From Trueperaceae bacterium (GTDB lineage: Bacteria; Deinococcota; Deinococci; Deinococcales; Trueperaceae), in NCBI GenBank assembly GCA_007695125.1, contig REEJ01000184.1, positions 1-51,444 on the forward strand: 51,444 bases of DNA, read 5' to 3'. A program made the position numbers and the translations under genes. The notes below the pieces were generated by a model that was not told the DNA's origin, did not search any database, and worked only from the letters and a program-made list of their open reading frames with translations. Position 1 is the stretch's first letter; the number at the start of each line of letters is the position of its first letter. Positions 25,205 through 34,147 of this stretch are shown one piece after another.

Positions 25205-26437
25205 ATGGACGCAGGACCCTGGATGGACGACGTGACGCTGTTGACGCCCGGTCCGACGCCGATCCACCCGTGGGCCGCCGCCGCGCTCGCCTGGCCGATG
25301 CGCGGCCACATGGACGACGACGTCTTCGCGTACAACGACGCCATCGTCGCCGACCTCAAGCGCCTCTACGGCGCCGCCGACGACGCCTTCACCTGCCTGC
25401 TGGCCGGCTCCGGCTCGCTCGGCATGGAGTCGGGCATGGCGAACCTGCTCGAACCGGGCGAGCGCGCCCTCGTGGCCAGCAACGGCGTGTTCGGCGAGCG
25501 CATGGCCGAGATGGCGCGGCGCGTCGGCGCCGACGTCGAGGTGGTGCGCGCGCCAGCGGGCACGCCGCTCGATCCCGACGAGGTGCGCCGCGCCGCGCTC
25601 GCGCGGCCGCCCAAGGTGCTGGCGTTCGTCCACGGCGAGACCAGCACGGGCGTGCTGAACCCGCTCACGGAGCTCACCGCCGTCGCCGCCGAGGTCGGCG
25701 CCCTGGCCTCGGTCGACGCCGTGACCACCGTCGGCATGGGCCCGTTCGCGATGGCCGAGCACGGCATCGACTACGCCTACACCGGCTCGCAGAAGTGCCT
25801 CTCGGCGCCGCCCGGGCTGGCGCCGGTCGCCTACTCGAAGCGCGCCCTCGAGGCCGTGGCCGCGCGCAGCACGTCGGTGGTGTCGTGGTACGCCGACGTG
25901 CTCGGCATGCAGGGCTACTGGCTCACCGGCGACGGCGGCCGGCTCTACCACCACACCGTGCCGATCCACCTGCACTGGGCCACCGGCGAGGCGATCCGGG
26001 CGGCGCTCTTCGAGGGCCTCGAGGCCCGCGCCGCCCGCGCGGCCGGCATGGCCGAGGCCGTGCTGGCCGCGCTCGCGCCGCTCGGCTTCGCGGCCGCCGT
26101 GCCCGCCGCGCACCGCCTCCCGACCGTCTTGGCCGTGACGCTGCCGCCGGGCGTCGACGACGTCGCGCTGCGCGGCCGCCTGCGCGTCGAGGACGGCATC
26201 AGCCTGGCGGGCGGCCTCGGCCCCACCACCGGGATCGTGTGGCGACTCGGGTTGATGGGCGAGGCCGCCCGCGTGCGGCCCTACCGCCGCCTGATCGAGG
26301 TGCTGGCGCGACGCTTCGACGGGCCCGAGGCCCTGGAGCGCTTCGACGAGGCCTGCCAGCGCCTGGGGCTCGTCGACGGCGCGGTGCCGAGCCGCAGCCA
26401 CGCGCTGGTCCGCACGTCCGGCCTCACGCCGGCATGA
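25205..26437 (+). CDS. Class V aminotransferase (serine/alanine-glyoxylate type)
   Basis: A 410-residue fold-type I PLP enzyme. TPGPTPIHP near the N-terminus, [29 protein letters not shown], the pyridine-nitrogen Asp in [10 protein letters not shown] (Asp171) and the Schiff-base Lys in [13 protein letters not shown] (Lys197) all match the alanine-glyoxylate / serine-pyruvate aminotransferase group. Exact substrates cannot be told from sequence. ATG 25205 has a GAGGAG ribosome site. The stop overlaps the next gene by four bases. Confidence 0.85.
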   Translation: MDAGPWMDDVTLLTPGPTPIHPWAAAALAWPMRGHMDDDVFAYNDAIVADLKRLYGAADDAFTCLLAGSGSLGMESGMANLLEPGERALVASNGVFGERMAEMARRVGADVEVVRAPAGTPLDPDEVRRAALARPPKVLAFVHGETSTGVLNPLTELTAVAAEVGALASVDAVTTVGMGPFAMAEHGIDYAYTGSQKCLSAPPGLAPVAYSKRALEAVAARSTSVVSWYADVLGMQGYWLTGDGGRLYHHTVPIHLHWATGEAIRAALFEGLEARAARAAGMAEAVLAALAPLGFAAAVPAAHRLPTVLAVTLPPGVDDVALRGRLRVEDGISLAGGLGPTTGIVWRLGLMGEAARVRPYRRLIEVLARRFDGPEALERFDEACQRLGLVDGAVPSRSHALVRTSGLTPA

Positions 26438-26976
26438 GCGGCCGCGCTGGCTCGGCCCGCGGCCGCGCCGCTGCAGCCGACGCCGCCGACGCCGCGAACG
26501 ACGACGGCGTCACGCCCGTGCCGCTGCTGCGCGCGCACCCTACGCTGCTCGAGACGGTCGCGCAGCTGGTGTGGGCGGCCGCTCCCCAGGCGCAGCTGAT
26601 GCGCGACGACCCCGACGACGCCGGCCTGGTGCCGCTCTATCTGCGCGCCCCCCTGCGTCCGGACGAGGCGGAGGCGTTCGAGCGCGGCCTCGACGCGCTG
26701 CTGGCCGAGAGCACCGAGCGCCGCCGCGGCACCTACCTGCGCGAGGTGCGCGACCTGCGCGGCCGCCGACGCGAGCTCGGCGTCCCGGTCGCGCCCGACG
26801 CCTGGTCCGGCACGGCCGTCATGGTGGGCCCCTTCGCGGACGAGTCGGCGGCCAATACCTGGTCGCAGCGAGCGCTCGGCCTCGGCTGGCTCGGCGACGC
26901 GCTGCCGAACGCCGGCGCCTGGTACGTCGACGTGTTCCGCGGCGACGACGACACGATGCGCGCGGGTGCGAATTGA
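26434..26976 (+). CDS. Conserved-looking hypothetical protein
   Basis: A 180-residue soluble protein, ATGA-coupled to the aminotransferase. After an Ala-rich N-terminus it has a helical region ([19 protein letters not shown]), an acidic segment, and a C-terminal part, [19 protein letters not shown], faintly recalling SPOR-type domains. I do not assign a function. Its stop codon overlaps the TTGACA of the pheS promoter. Confidence 0.6.
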   Translation: MSGRAGSARGRAAAADAADAANDDGVTPVPLLRAHPTLLETVAQLVWAAAPQAQLMRDDPDDAGLVPLYLRAPLRPDEAEAFERGLDALLAESTERRRGTYLREVRDLRGRRRELGVPVAPDAWSGTAVMVGPFADESAANTWSQRALGLGWLGDALPNAGAWYVDVFRGDDDTMRAGAN

Positions 26977-27001
26977 CACCCCGGCGGGGCACGGCTATGC
27001 T
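26973..27001 (+). promoter_or_regulatory. Sigma-70-type promoter of the pheST leader
   Basis: TTGACA (26973-26978), an exact 17-base spacer, and TATGCT (26996-27001). This is the best -35/-10 pair I see in the window. The -10 ends seven bases before an ATG at 27009. Confidence 0.75.
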
Positions 27002-27008
27002 CGACGGC

Positions 27009-27056
27009 ATGCGCGTCTCGCGTCATGCACGCTTTACCCGCTCGCGGAGGGCCTGA
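27009..27056 (+). CDS. Possible pheST leader peptide (15 residues)
   Basis: A leaderless mini-ORF, MRVSRHARFTRSRRA, begins where transcription should start. It has one Phe encoded by TTT, an uncommon codon in this genome. Its TGA stop (27054-27056) forms the loop of a hairpin (GGCC at 27050-27053 with GGCC at 27057-27060, flanked by CTCGC and GCGAG). Two overlapping arrangements downstream then precede pheS. A single Phe codon is weak evidence for classical Phe attenuation, so the peptide may act through Arg codons, through termination, or not at all. Confidence 0.4.
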   Translation: MRVSRHARFTRSRRA

Positions 27057-27097
27057 GGCCAGGCGAGCACCACACGCGCGCCCAACCCCGACCCTGC

Positions 27098-27149
27098 GCA
27101 CCGCCCCACGGCCGATGGTGGCGGTGCTTTCGTGTGCCGAAGGAGGCAC
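27098..27149 (+). promoter_or_regulatory. Terminator-like hairpin and ribosome-site hairpin before pheS
   Basis: Arms GCACCGCC (27098-27105) and GGCGGTGC (27120-27127), with an inner CCA-TGG pairing, are followed by TTT. Immediately downstream GTGCC (27134-27138) can pair with GGCAC (27145-27149), placing part of AGGAGG in the loop. GGTGC of the first hairpin can also pair with GCACC at 27146-27150, so the two structures may compete. No canonical T-box sequence is present. Confidence 0.5.
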
Positions 27150-27151
27150 CC

Positions 27152-28138
27152 ATGCTCGATGAGGCTCTCGCCGAGATCCGATCCGCGCCCGACGCGCGGG
27201 CGCTACAGCAGGTGCGCGTCGCCTGGCTGGGCCGCAAGGGGCGCGTCACCGAGCGCCTCAAGACGCTCGGCGGCCTGGCACCCGAGGAGCGGCGCGCCGC
27301 CGGCGCCGAGATCAACGCCCTCAAGCAGGCGCTCGAGCAGGCGTTCGACGAGCGTGAGCGCGAGCTCGAAGCGGCCGCCGTCCAGGCCCAGCTCGAGCGC
27401 GAACGCGTCGACGTCACGCTCCCCGGCCTGCGGCCCGCCGCCGGCGCGCATCACCTGCTCTCGCAGGTGATGCACAAGCTCACCGACGTCTTCCGCACGC
27501 TCGGCTACGAGGTCGTCGTCGGCCCCGAGCTCGAGGACGACCACCACAACTTCGAAGCGCTCAACTTCCCCCCCGAGCACCCCGCGCGCGACACGCAAGA
27601 CACCTTCTGGACCAGCGACGGCCGCCTGCTGCGCACCCACACCAGCCCCATGCAGGTGCGCTACATGCGCGACCACCGGCCCCCCTTCAAGGTGGTGGTG
27701 CCCGGTAAGGTGTTCCGCAACGAGGCGGTCGACACGACCCACGAGGCGCAGTTCCACCAGCTCGAGGCGCTCGTGGTCGGTGAGCGCATCACCATGGCCG
27801 ACATGCGCGGCGCGATCGAGGCGATGGCCGTGGCGCTCTTCGGCCCCGGCACCCGCACCCGGCTGCAGCCGACCTTCTTTCCGTTCGTCGAGCCCGGCGC
27901 CGAGTTCGCCATCTGGTGGACGCACCCCAAGACCGGCAAGGAGGAGTGGCTCGAGCTCGGCGGCTGCGGGATGGTCCATCCGAACGTCTTCCGCGCCGTC
28001 GGCTACGAGGGCGTCACAGGCTTCGCGTTCGGCTTCGGCCTGGAACGCATGGCGATGGTCACCTACGGCGTCGCCGACATCCGCGACCTGTACCGCGGCG
28101 ACGTGCGCGTGCTGCGGCAGTTCCGAGGCGTGGCGTGA
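27152..28138 (+). CDS. pheS: Phenylalanyl-tRNA synthetase alpha subunit
   Basis: A 328-residue catalytic subunit. Coiled-coil arm from 1 to 95, then the class II core: motif 1 region HLLSQVMHKLTDVFRTLGYE, motif 2 VFRNEAVDTTHEAQFHQLE, and motif 3 GFAFGFGLERMAMVTYG. ATG 27152 has AGGAGG five bases upstream. The stop overlaps the pheT GTG start. Confidence 0.97.
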   Translation: MLDEALAEIRSAPDARALQQVRVAWLGRKGRVTERLKTLGGLAPEERRAAGAEINALKQALEQAFDERERELEAAAVQAQLERERVDVTLPGLRPAAGAHHLLSQVMHKLTDVFRTLGYEVVVGPELEDDHHNFEALNFPPEHPARDTQDTFWTSDGRLLRTHTSPMQVRYMRDHRPPFKVVVPGKVFRNEAVDTTHEAQFHQLEALVVGERITMADMRGAIEAMAVALFGPGTRTRLQPTFFPFVEPGAEFAIWWTHPKTGKEEWLELGGCGMVHPNVFRAVGYEGVTGFAFGFGLERMAMVTYGVADIRDLYRGDVRVLRQFRGVA

Positions 28139-30516
28139 GGGTCCCGGTCGGCGCGCTGGCCGAGATGCTGGGCGAGCTGCCCAGCGTCGACGAGCTCGTC
28201 GCCACCCTCGACGGCCTCGGCCTCCCGGTCGACGCCGTGCTCGAACTCCCCGGCGCCCCGCGCGGGGTGTTGGTGGCCGATCTGATCGACGTGCGGCCGC
28301 ATCCGGACGCGGTCGGCCTCACGGTCGTGCGCGTGCGGGCCGGCGAGCGCGAGGCCGAGGTGGTGTGCGGCGCGCCCAACGCCCGCGTCGGGCTGCGCAG
28401 CGCCTGGGTGCCGCCCGGCACCACGCTGCCGGCGCTCGGCGAGACCATCGCGGCGCGCGAGGTGCGCGGCGTGCGCTCCGAGGGCATGCTCGCCAGCCCG
28501 CGCGAGCTCGGCCTGTTCGACCACCAGGGCGGCCTGCTCGTGCTCGGCGACGACGCCAGGGCCGGTAGCGAGCTCGCCGACGCGTGGGGCCCCGAGACGG
28601 TGCTCGAGCTCGAGATCACCCCGAACCGCGCCGACGCCACCGGGCTGCTCGGCGTCGCGCGCGACCTGGCCGCCAAGCTGCTGCTGAGCCTGCGCGACCC
28701 CTCGCGCAGCGAGGCGCTCGACCTGGGCGACCCGGACGTATTTGATGGCCTGCACGTCGAGGTGGCCGATCCGGAGCGCTGCCCGCGCTTCACCCTGCGC
28801 CGCATCGAGGGCGTGCGGGTGGGCCCCAGCCCGGTATGGCTGCAGCGCCGCGTCGCGGCGTTCGGGCTGCGGCCGCGCAACAACGTGGTCGACGTGACCA
28901 ACCTCGTCACCTTCGAGCTCGGCCAGCCCTCGCACGCCTACGACGTGCGGGCGCTCACGGGCGGCGTGCTGCAGGTGCGGCGCGCCCGCGCCGAGGAGCG
29001 ACTTCGCACGCTCGGCGACGACGAGCTCGCCCTCGACCCGGACGACCTGGTGATCGCCACGCCCGAGCGCGCCGCCGACGGCGCACCGCACGCCCTGGCC
29101 GCGGTCGGCGGCAGCCGCGCGATCGGCCTGGCCGGCGTGATCGGCGGCGCGGGCGACTCCGTGCGCGACGACACCAGCGACGTGGCGCTCGAGGTGGCGC
29201 ACTTCGAGCCCGTCGGCGTGCGCCGCACCGCGCGGCGCCACAAGCTCCACACCGATGCGCACTACCGCTTCGAGCGCGGCGTCGACCCGGCGCTGCCCGA
29301 GCGGGCCTCGGCGCGCATCGCCGCCCTGCTGACCGAGGTGGCGGGCGGGACGCCGCACACCGGCGTCACCGTCGTCGGCACGGTGCGCGCGGCGCCCGCC
29401 ATCGACTTCCGGCCCAGCCGGGTCGCCTGGCTCACGACGCTGGAGGTGAGCGCCGACACGCAGCGCGCGATGCTCGAGCGGCTCGGCTGCCGCGTGACGA
29501 TCGCGGGCGACGACGCCTGGAGCGTCGCGCCGCCGAGCTGGCGCGTCGACCTCGGCATCGAGGAGGACCTGATCGAGGAGGTCGCGCGGTTGCACGGCTT
29601 CGAGCACATCGCGTCCAGCGTGCCGAACCTGGCCTTCGTGCCCCCGGCGGGCGACCCCACGCACCGCGCGCTGCGCGACGCGCTGGTCGAGAACGGCTTC
29701 CTCGAGACGATCAGCTACGCCTTCACCGGCGCCGCCGAGCTCGCTTCGGCGCGGGCGCCCGCTGCCAGCGTCGTGCTCACCGAGCCGCAGGGGGTCGAGC
29801 GCGCCGTGCTGCGCACCGCCTTGTACCCCGGGCTGCTCGCCGCGGCCCGGCTGAACCACGCCGAGCGCGACCTGGCGCTGTTCGAGGTGGGGCGCGTGTT
29901 CGGCGCCGAGGAGCGCGAGCGCGTGGCGCTGCTGCTGCGCGGTCGCCGCCTGGTGGCGCCCTGGCGGGCCGGGCTCGAGGTCGACTTCTTCGTCGCCAAG
30001 GGCGTGCTCGAGCAGCTCGCGGAGCGCTTCGGCGCCGCGCTCGAGCTGCGCCCGGCGGCCGCCGACCACCTCCACCCCCACGCGGCGGCCGAGGTCCTGT
30101 GGGACGGCCGGGCGGTCGGCCAGCTGGGGCGCGTGCACCCGGAGGTCGCGGCGGCGTTCGAGCTGGGCGAGACCTTCGTGGCCGAGCTCGAGCTGCCACT
30201 CGCGCTGCATGCCCCGGCCCTGACGCCGCTGCCGCGCCAACCGTTCGCCGAGCGCGACCTCGCGGTGATCGTCCCGCAAGGGGTGACGTTCGCCGAGCTG
30301 CGCGGCGCGCTGGCCGCCGTCGCCGGGCCGTGGCTGATCAGCCTGGAGCCCTTCGACGTGTACGAGGGCGAGCAGGTCGGTGCGGGCAGGCGCAGCCTGG
30401 CGCTGCGGTTCCGCTTCCGCCACGCGGAGCGCTCGCTCGCCGACGCCGAGGTCGAGGCGTGTATGAAGGAGGTCATGCAGGCCGCGCGAGCGGCCGGATA
30501 CACTCTGCGTACATGA
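28135..30516 (+). CDS. pheT: Phenylalanyl-tRNA synthetase beta subunit
   Basis: A 793-residue subunit: EMAP-type tRNA-binding domain (about 40-150, VCGAPNARVG and VRGVRSEGMLAS), B3/B4 editing region with ITPNRADATGLLGVARDL, B5 domain around 390-470, catalytic-like core, and a C-terminal FDX-ACB domain (PRQPFAERDLAVIV to AARAAGYTLRT). GTG 28135 overlaps the pheS stop (GTGA). It forms the alpha2-beta2 enzyme with PheS. Confidence 0.97.
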   Translation: MRVPVGALAEMLGELPSVDELVATLDGLGLPVDAVLELPGAPRGVLVADLIDVRPHPDAVGLTVVRVRAGEREAEVVCGAPNARVGLRSAWVPPGTTLPALGETIAAREVRGVRSEGMLASPRELGLFDHQGGLLVLGDDARAGSELADAWGPETVLELEITPNRADATGLLGVARDLAAKLLLSLRDPSRSEALDLGDPDVFDGLHVEVADPERCPRFTLRRIEGVRVGPSPVWLQRRVAAFGLRPRNNVVDVTNLVTFELGQPSHAYDVRALTGGVLQVRRARAEERLRTLGDDELALDPDDLVIATPERAADGAPHALAAVGGSRAIGLAGVIGGAGDSVRDDTSDVALEVAHFEPVGVRRTARRHKLHTDAHYRFERGVDPALPERASARIAALLTEVAGGTPHTGVTVVGTVRAAPAIDFRPSRVAWLTTLEVSADTQRAMLERLGCRVTIAGDDAWSVAPPSWRVDLGIEEDLIEEVARLHGFEHIASSVPNLAFVPPAGDPTHRALRDALVENGFLETISYAFTGAAELASARAPAASVVLTEPQGVERAVLRTALYPGLLAAARLNHAERDLALFEVGRVFGAEERERVALLLRGRRLVAPWRAGLEVDFFVAKGVLEQLAERFGAALELRPAAADHLHPHAAAEVLWDGRAVGQLGRVHPEVAAAFELGETFVAELELPLALHAPALTPLPRQPFAERDLAVIVPQGVTFAELRGALAAVAGPWLISLEPFDVYEGEQVGAGRRSLALRFRFRHAERSLADAEVEACMKEVMQAARAAGYTLRT
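30499..30504 (+). promoter_or_regulatory. Candidate internal -10 element at the end of pheT
   Basis: TACACT ends eight bases before ATG 30513, inside the last pheT codons. It could give the downstream membrane-protein gene its own leaderless transcript. Confidence 0.3.
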
Positions 30517-31043
30517 CCGTCCTCGACGTCGCCCTCGTCCTGACCGCGGCCCTGGTCGCCGCCCTCGCCATCCAGCGACGAATGGGCGGCCTGATGGTCG
30601 GTCTGGGCGGCGCGATCGTGCTGCGGCCGCTGCTGCTCCTGGGCGACATGAACCCCTGGCTGGGGCTCTTCGGGGCGCTGCTGGTCGGCCTCGGCCTGGC
30701 CCTCGCCGGCCGGCTGCTGCTGCCCGGCGCCGGCGGCACGGGCATCTGGCCGCGCGTCGCCGGCGGCGTCGGCGGCGCGGCGCTCGGCGTCGCGATCGTC
30801 CTCACGCTGGTGACGTCGCTGCCCATCGGGCGCGACGCCCTCAACCCCAACCAGCTGCGCTACCCCGCCAACGACCTGCCCGCCACGATCCGGCCCGTGG
30901 TCGAGCGCAGCCTGCTGGTGCAGGTGGGCCGCGAGGTCCTGTTCGCGCCGCTGCTGGCCGCGCAGGACCCGCGCTCGCCCCAGCGCACCGCGGTCATGAA
31001 CACCGTGCACGGCTGGATCGTCACCGGCGAGCCCTGGCGCTGA
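30513..31043 (+). CDS. Four-helix membrane protein, unknown
   Basis: A 176-residue product with four probable membrane helices in the first 110 residues, glycine-rich and short-looped, and a soluble C-terminal part (LPATIRPVVERSLLVQVGREVL). The topology and size recall CvpA-type proteins but I see no diagnostic motif. ATG 30513 overlaps the pheT stop (ATGA). Confidence 0.6.
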   Translation: MTVLDVALVLTAALVAALAIQRRMGGLMVGLGGAIVLRPLLLLGDMNPWLGLFGALLVGLGLALAGRLLLPGAGGTGIWPRVAGGVGGAALGVAIVLTLVTSLPIGRDALNPNQLRYPANDLPATIRPVVERSLLVQVGREVLFAPLLAAQDPRSPQRTAVMNTVHGWIVTGEPWR

Positions 31044-31086
31044 CCTACCTGCGCTGAATCGCACCTCGGAGCCGCCAGGCGGACGC

Positions 31087-31485
31087 TAGACTCGCCGCAC
31101 GGAGGTGCCACGGCTGGACGAGCAGAGGACGAGAGAGCGCAAGCCCGTCGCGCGCAACGCGACGGTGACGAGGCGGAGGGCCCCGAGCCCGCGCGGTTGA
31201 CGACCCGCGCGCCGTGCCTGGGGATACGGGCGAACGCCCGGAAAGCGCGAACCGCCCACGCGCGCCACGACGGTGGCGTCGACACGCGCGTGCGGCACCA
31301 AGTCTGCGGGCCCCTCCTGAGCACGACCCATCACTCGTACCCGACCGGGTCGACCGGGGCTCGCCACCCCACCACACACGACATGTGCACATCGAGCGGC
31401 CGACCGCGCGTCGGCCGAGCGCAGGCGCCCCGAGGCGCCGGCGCGGACACGGTGGCGATCGCGCCGCCGTGCAGGAGGACCGACC
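31087..31485 (+). promoter_or_regulatory. Promoter and long structured 5' leader of glmS
   Basis: TAGACT (31087-31092) is a plausible -10, leaving about 390 untranslated bases before glmS. The leader holds several perfect hairpins: CCGTCGCG/CGCGACGG (31145-31165), CGCGCGG/CCGCGCG (31190-31211), CGGCCGAC/GTCGGCCG (31397-31417), GGCGCC/GGCGCC (31424-31439), and a 10-bp stem (31448-31471, one wobble) ending just before the AGGAGG ribosome site. The first hairpin sits between AGCGC (31136) and TGACGAGG (31166-31173), an order like the glmS ribozyme core, but later core elements are not recognisable. No protein-coding gene is supported here. Confidence 0.45.
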
Positions 31486-33306
31486 ATGTGTGGGATCGTC
31501 GCGTACGTCGGCGAGCGCAGCGCCGCCGAGGTGGTGGTGGACGGGCTACGCCGTCTCGAGTACCGCGGGTACGACTCGTCCGGGGTCGTCGTCTCCCCGG
31601 GGGCGGGGGCCGACCTGCGCGTCGTCAAGCGCGCGGGCAAGCTCGCAGCCCTCGAAGGCGCCCTGGTAGGGCACGTCCTTGACGGCCATCTGGCGTTGGG
31701 CCACACCCGCTGGGCCACCCACGGGCGGCCCAGCGACGCCAACGCCCATCCGCACCTCAGCGAGGACGGCCGCCTGGCCGTGATCCACAACGGCATCATC
31801 GAGAACTACCTGCCGCTGCGCGAGGCGCTCACGGCCAGCGGCCACGTCTTCGAGTCCGAGACCGACAGCGAGGTGCTGGTCCACCTGATCGAGCACGACT
31901 TCGCAGGCGACCTCGCCGGCGCCATGCGCTCGGCGTTGCGGCAAGTGCTCGGCGCCTACGCGCTCGTCGCCATGCACAGCGACCGCGACGAGGTGGTCGC
32001 GGCCCGCGCCACGAGCCCGCTCGTGATCGGCCTGGGCGACGGCGAGCAGTGGCTCGCCAGCGACGTCCCCGCGCTGCTGCCCTACACCCGCCGGGTGGTG
32101 TACCTGCTCGACGGCGACGTGGCCGTCATGACGCGCGCCGGCGTGCACATCACCGACCTGGACGGCGCGATCGTCGACCGGCCCGTCGAGATCATCGACT
32201 GGGACGCCGAGGCGGCCGAGAAGGGCGGCTACGAGCACTTCATGCTCAAGGAGATCGACGAGCAGCCCACGGTGTTGCAGCAGACGCTCGGAGGTCGCTT
32301 CCGGCCCGACGGCCTCGACGTCGACCTCGACCTGGCGCTCGACCCCACCGCCATCGACCGGGTGGTGATCACGGCGGCGGGCACCGCCTCGTACGCCGGC
32401 ATGGTGGGGGCGACCATGATCGAGTCGTTGGCGCGCCTGAGCACCACCGTCGAGGTCGCGAGCGAGCTGCGCTACCGCGACCCCGTCATGGACGCGCGCA
32501 CCCTCGTGATCGCGGTGTCGCAGTCGGGCGAGACCATCGACACGCTCGAGGCGGTGCGCGAGGCGAAGCGCCGCGGGGCGCGCACCCTGGCGGTCTTGAA
32601 CGTCAAGGGCTCGAGCCTCAGCCGCGAGGTCGACGACGTGCTGTTCGTCCACGCCGGGCCCGAGATCGGCGTCGCCAGCACCAAGGCCTACATGGCGATG
32701 CTGGCGGCCTTCGCGCTGTTGGCGATCCGGCTGGGGCGCGGCCGCGGCACGCTGAGCGACGAGCGCGTGGCCGAGCTCGTGGCGGGTCTGCGCGGCCTGC
32801 CGCACGCCGTCGAGGAGGCGCTGGCGACGCGCGACCGCGTGCGCGTCCTGGCCGAGCGCATGGCGAGCGCCCGCAGCGCGCTGTTCCTGGGGCGCGGCGT
32901 CAACGTCGCGACCGCCTTCGAGGGCGCGCTGAAGCTCAAGGAGATCAGCTACGTGCACGCCGAGGCGTACCCGATGGGCGAGATGAAGCACGGGCCCATC
33001 GCCCTGATCGAGCCGAGCGTGCCGGTGGTGGCGATCGCGACCGCCAGCGCACGCTACGACAAGACGGTCGCGAACCTGCAGGAGGTCCGCGCGCGCGACG
33101 GCATCGTGATCGCCGTGGCCAGCGAGGGCGACGAGGTGATCGCGTCGCACGCCGACGAGGTGATCTACGTGCCGCGCGTCATGGAGCTGCTCTCACCGCT
33201 CGTCAACGTGGTGCCGCTGCAGCTGCTCGCCTACGAGACGGCGCTGGCGCTCGGTCGCGACGTCGACCAGCCGCGCAACCTCGCCAAGAGCGTGACGGTG
33301 GAGTGA
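31486..33306 (+). CDS. glmS: Glutamine:fructose-6-phosphate aminotransferase
   Basis: Makes glucosamine-6-phosphate, the entry step to peptidoglycan amino sugars. The 606-residue protein starts MCGIVAYVGERSAAEVVVDG with nucleophile Cys2 of the glutaminase domain (motifs GYDSSG, HTRWATHG, HNGIIENY). It continues with two SIS sugar-isomerase domains (ITAAGTASYAG; AVSQSGETIDTLEAV; LGRGVNVATAFEGALKLKE) and ends with the conserved DQPRNLAKSVTVE. ATG 31486 has AGGAGG at good spacing. Confidence 0.97.
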   Translation: MCGIVAYVGERSAAEVVVDGLRRLEYRGYDSSGVVVSPGAGADLRVVKRAGKLAALEGALVGHVLDGHLALGHTRWATHGRPSDANAHPHLSEDGRLAVIHNGIIENYLPLREALTASGHVFESETDSEVLVHLIEHDFAGDLAGAMRSALRQVLGAYALVAMHSDRDEVVAARATSPLVIGLGDGEQWLASDVPALLPYTRRVVYLLDGDVAVMTRAGVHITDLDGAIVDRPVEIIDWDAEAAEKGGYEHFMLKEIDEQPTVLQQTLGGRFRPDGLDVDLDLALDPTAIDRVVITAAGTASYAGMVGATMIESLARLSTTVEVASELRYRDPVMDARTLVIAVSQSGETIDTLEAVREAKRRGARTLAVLNVKGSSLSREVDDVLFVHAGPEIGVASTKAYMAMLAAFALLAIRLGRGRGTLSDERVAELVAGLRGLPHAVEEALATRDRVRVLAERMASARSALFLGRGVNVATAFEGALKLKEISYVHAEAYPMGEMKHGPIALIEPSVPVVAIATASARYDKTVANLQEVRARDGIVIAVASEGDEVIASHADEVIYVPRVMELLSPLVNVVPLQLLAYETALALGRDVDQPRNLAKSVTVE

Positions 33307-33308
33307 CA

Positions 33309-33337
33309 GGCCAACGGCTGCGAAGCAGCCGATGGCC
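33309..33337. terminator. Shared hairpin between glmS and the TPR gene
   Basis: Arms GGCCAACGGCTGC and GCAGCCGATGGCC (33309-33321, 33325-33337) pair with one mismatch around GAA. It fills the short space between convergent stop codons, so it can serve both strands. Confidence 0.65.
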
Positions 33338-34147
33338 CTAACGGCTCGTGACGATCCAGATGACGGAGCCGAGGACCGCCGCCCACAGCAGCCAGCGCAG
33401 CGTGCGCGCGCTGCTCGAGGCGGCCGCGCCGCGGCGCCCGCGCCCCAAGCGCGAGCGCGCCTCCTCGGCTTCGCGCCGGCCCGACTCGCGCTGCGCGCGC
33501 TTCAGGCTCTGCACGCTGCGCGCCAGGTTGCCCTTGCGGCGCAGCGCCACGCCCAGGTTGTGGTGGGCGTTGGCGAAGCCGTCGTTCAGCCGGATCGCGC
33601 GCTCGTAGTCGGCGATGGCGCCGTCGACGTCGCCGTCTTCGAGTTTGAGGTTGCCGAGGTTGGTGAGCGCGCGGAAGTGGTTCGGGTCGAGATCCAGCGC
33701 CTGCTCGAAGCGCTCGCGCGCGGCGGCGCTGTCGCCATCAAACACGGCCAGCGTGCCGAGCAGCGTGGCCGCCTCGGCCGGGAACGGCGTGCCGTCCAGC
33801 GCCGCCAGGGCGGTGCGCGCCTCGTCGGGCTCGCGCTTGTCGAGCGCCGCGGAGGCCGTGGCCAGGCCCTCGAGGTCGCTCTCGATCGCGTCCCAGGGCA
33901 GCTCCTCGGGCCTGGGGTCGATGCGCTCGAGCGCCGTCTTGGCGCGTGCGAAGGCCTTGTCGCGCGTCGCGGCCAGCGCGTCGCCCAGGCCCGTGAGCGC
34001 GGCATCCAGGTCGGGGTCGTCGCCACCGGTGATGCGGTAGGTCTGCGCCGCGAGGTCGTAGCGCCCGCGGGCCACGTGCTCGCGCCAGTCGGCGGCGGCG
34101 GCCGTGGCGGCGTCTACTGGCGGTTGCGTGTCGGGTACGTCCGTCAT
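33338..34147 (-). CDS. Tail-anchored TPR protein
   Basis: A 269-residue protein. The mid-region has two clear TPR units (RALTNLGNLKLEDGDVDGAI; NAHHNLGVALRRKGNLARSV). It is followed by a basic linker and one C-terminal membrane helix (TLRWLLWAAVLGSVIWIV) close to the end, which predicts a cytoplasmic, tail-anchored scaffold. ATG 34147 overlaps the glgA stop (ATGA), so it is co-translated with glycogen synthase; whether it acts in glycogen metabolism is unknown. Confidence 0.7.
   Translation of the reverse strand: MTDVPDTQPPVDAATAAAADWREHVARGRYDLAAQTYRITGGDDPDLDAALTGLGDALAATRDKAFARAKTALERIDPRPEELPWDAIESDLEGLATASAALDKREPDEARTALAALDGTPFPAEAATLLGTLAVFDGDSAAARERFEQALDLDPNHFRALTNLGNLKLEDGDVDGAIADYERAIRLNDGFANAHHNLGVALRRKGNLARSVQSLKRAQRESGRREAEEARSRLGRGRRGAAASSSARTLRWLLWAAVLGSVIWIVTSR

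Noticed and set aside
26977-27151. T-box riboswitch before pheS
   Set aside because: No AGGGTGGNACC-type core or specifier loop; the leader is too short for a standard T-box.
31136-31211. Canonical glmS ribozyme
   Set aside because: Only the first elements (AGCGC, hairpin, GACGAGG) match. The expected UCGGCGG core is absent, and the CGCGCGG that could replace it is locked in its own perfect hairpin.
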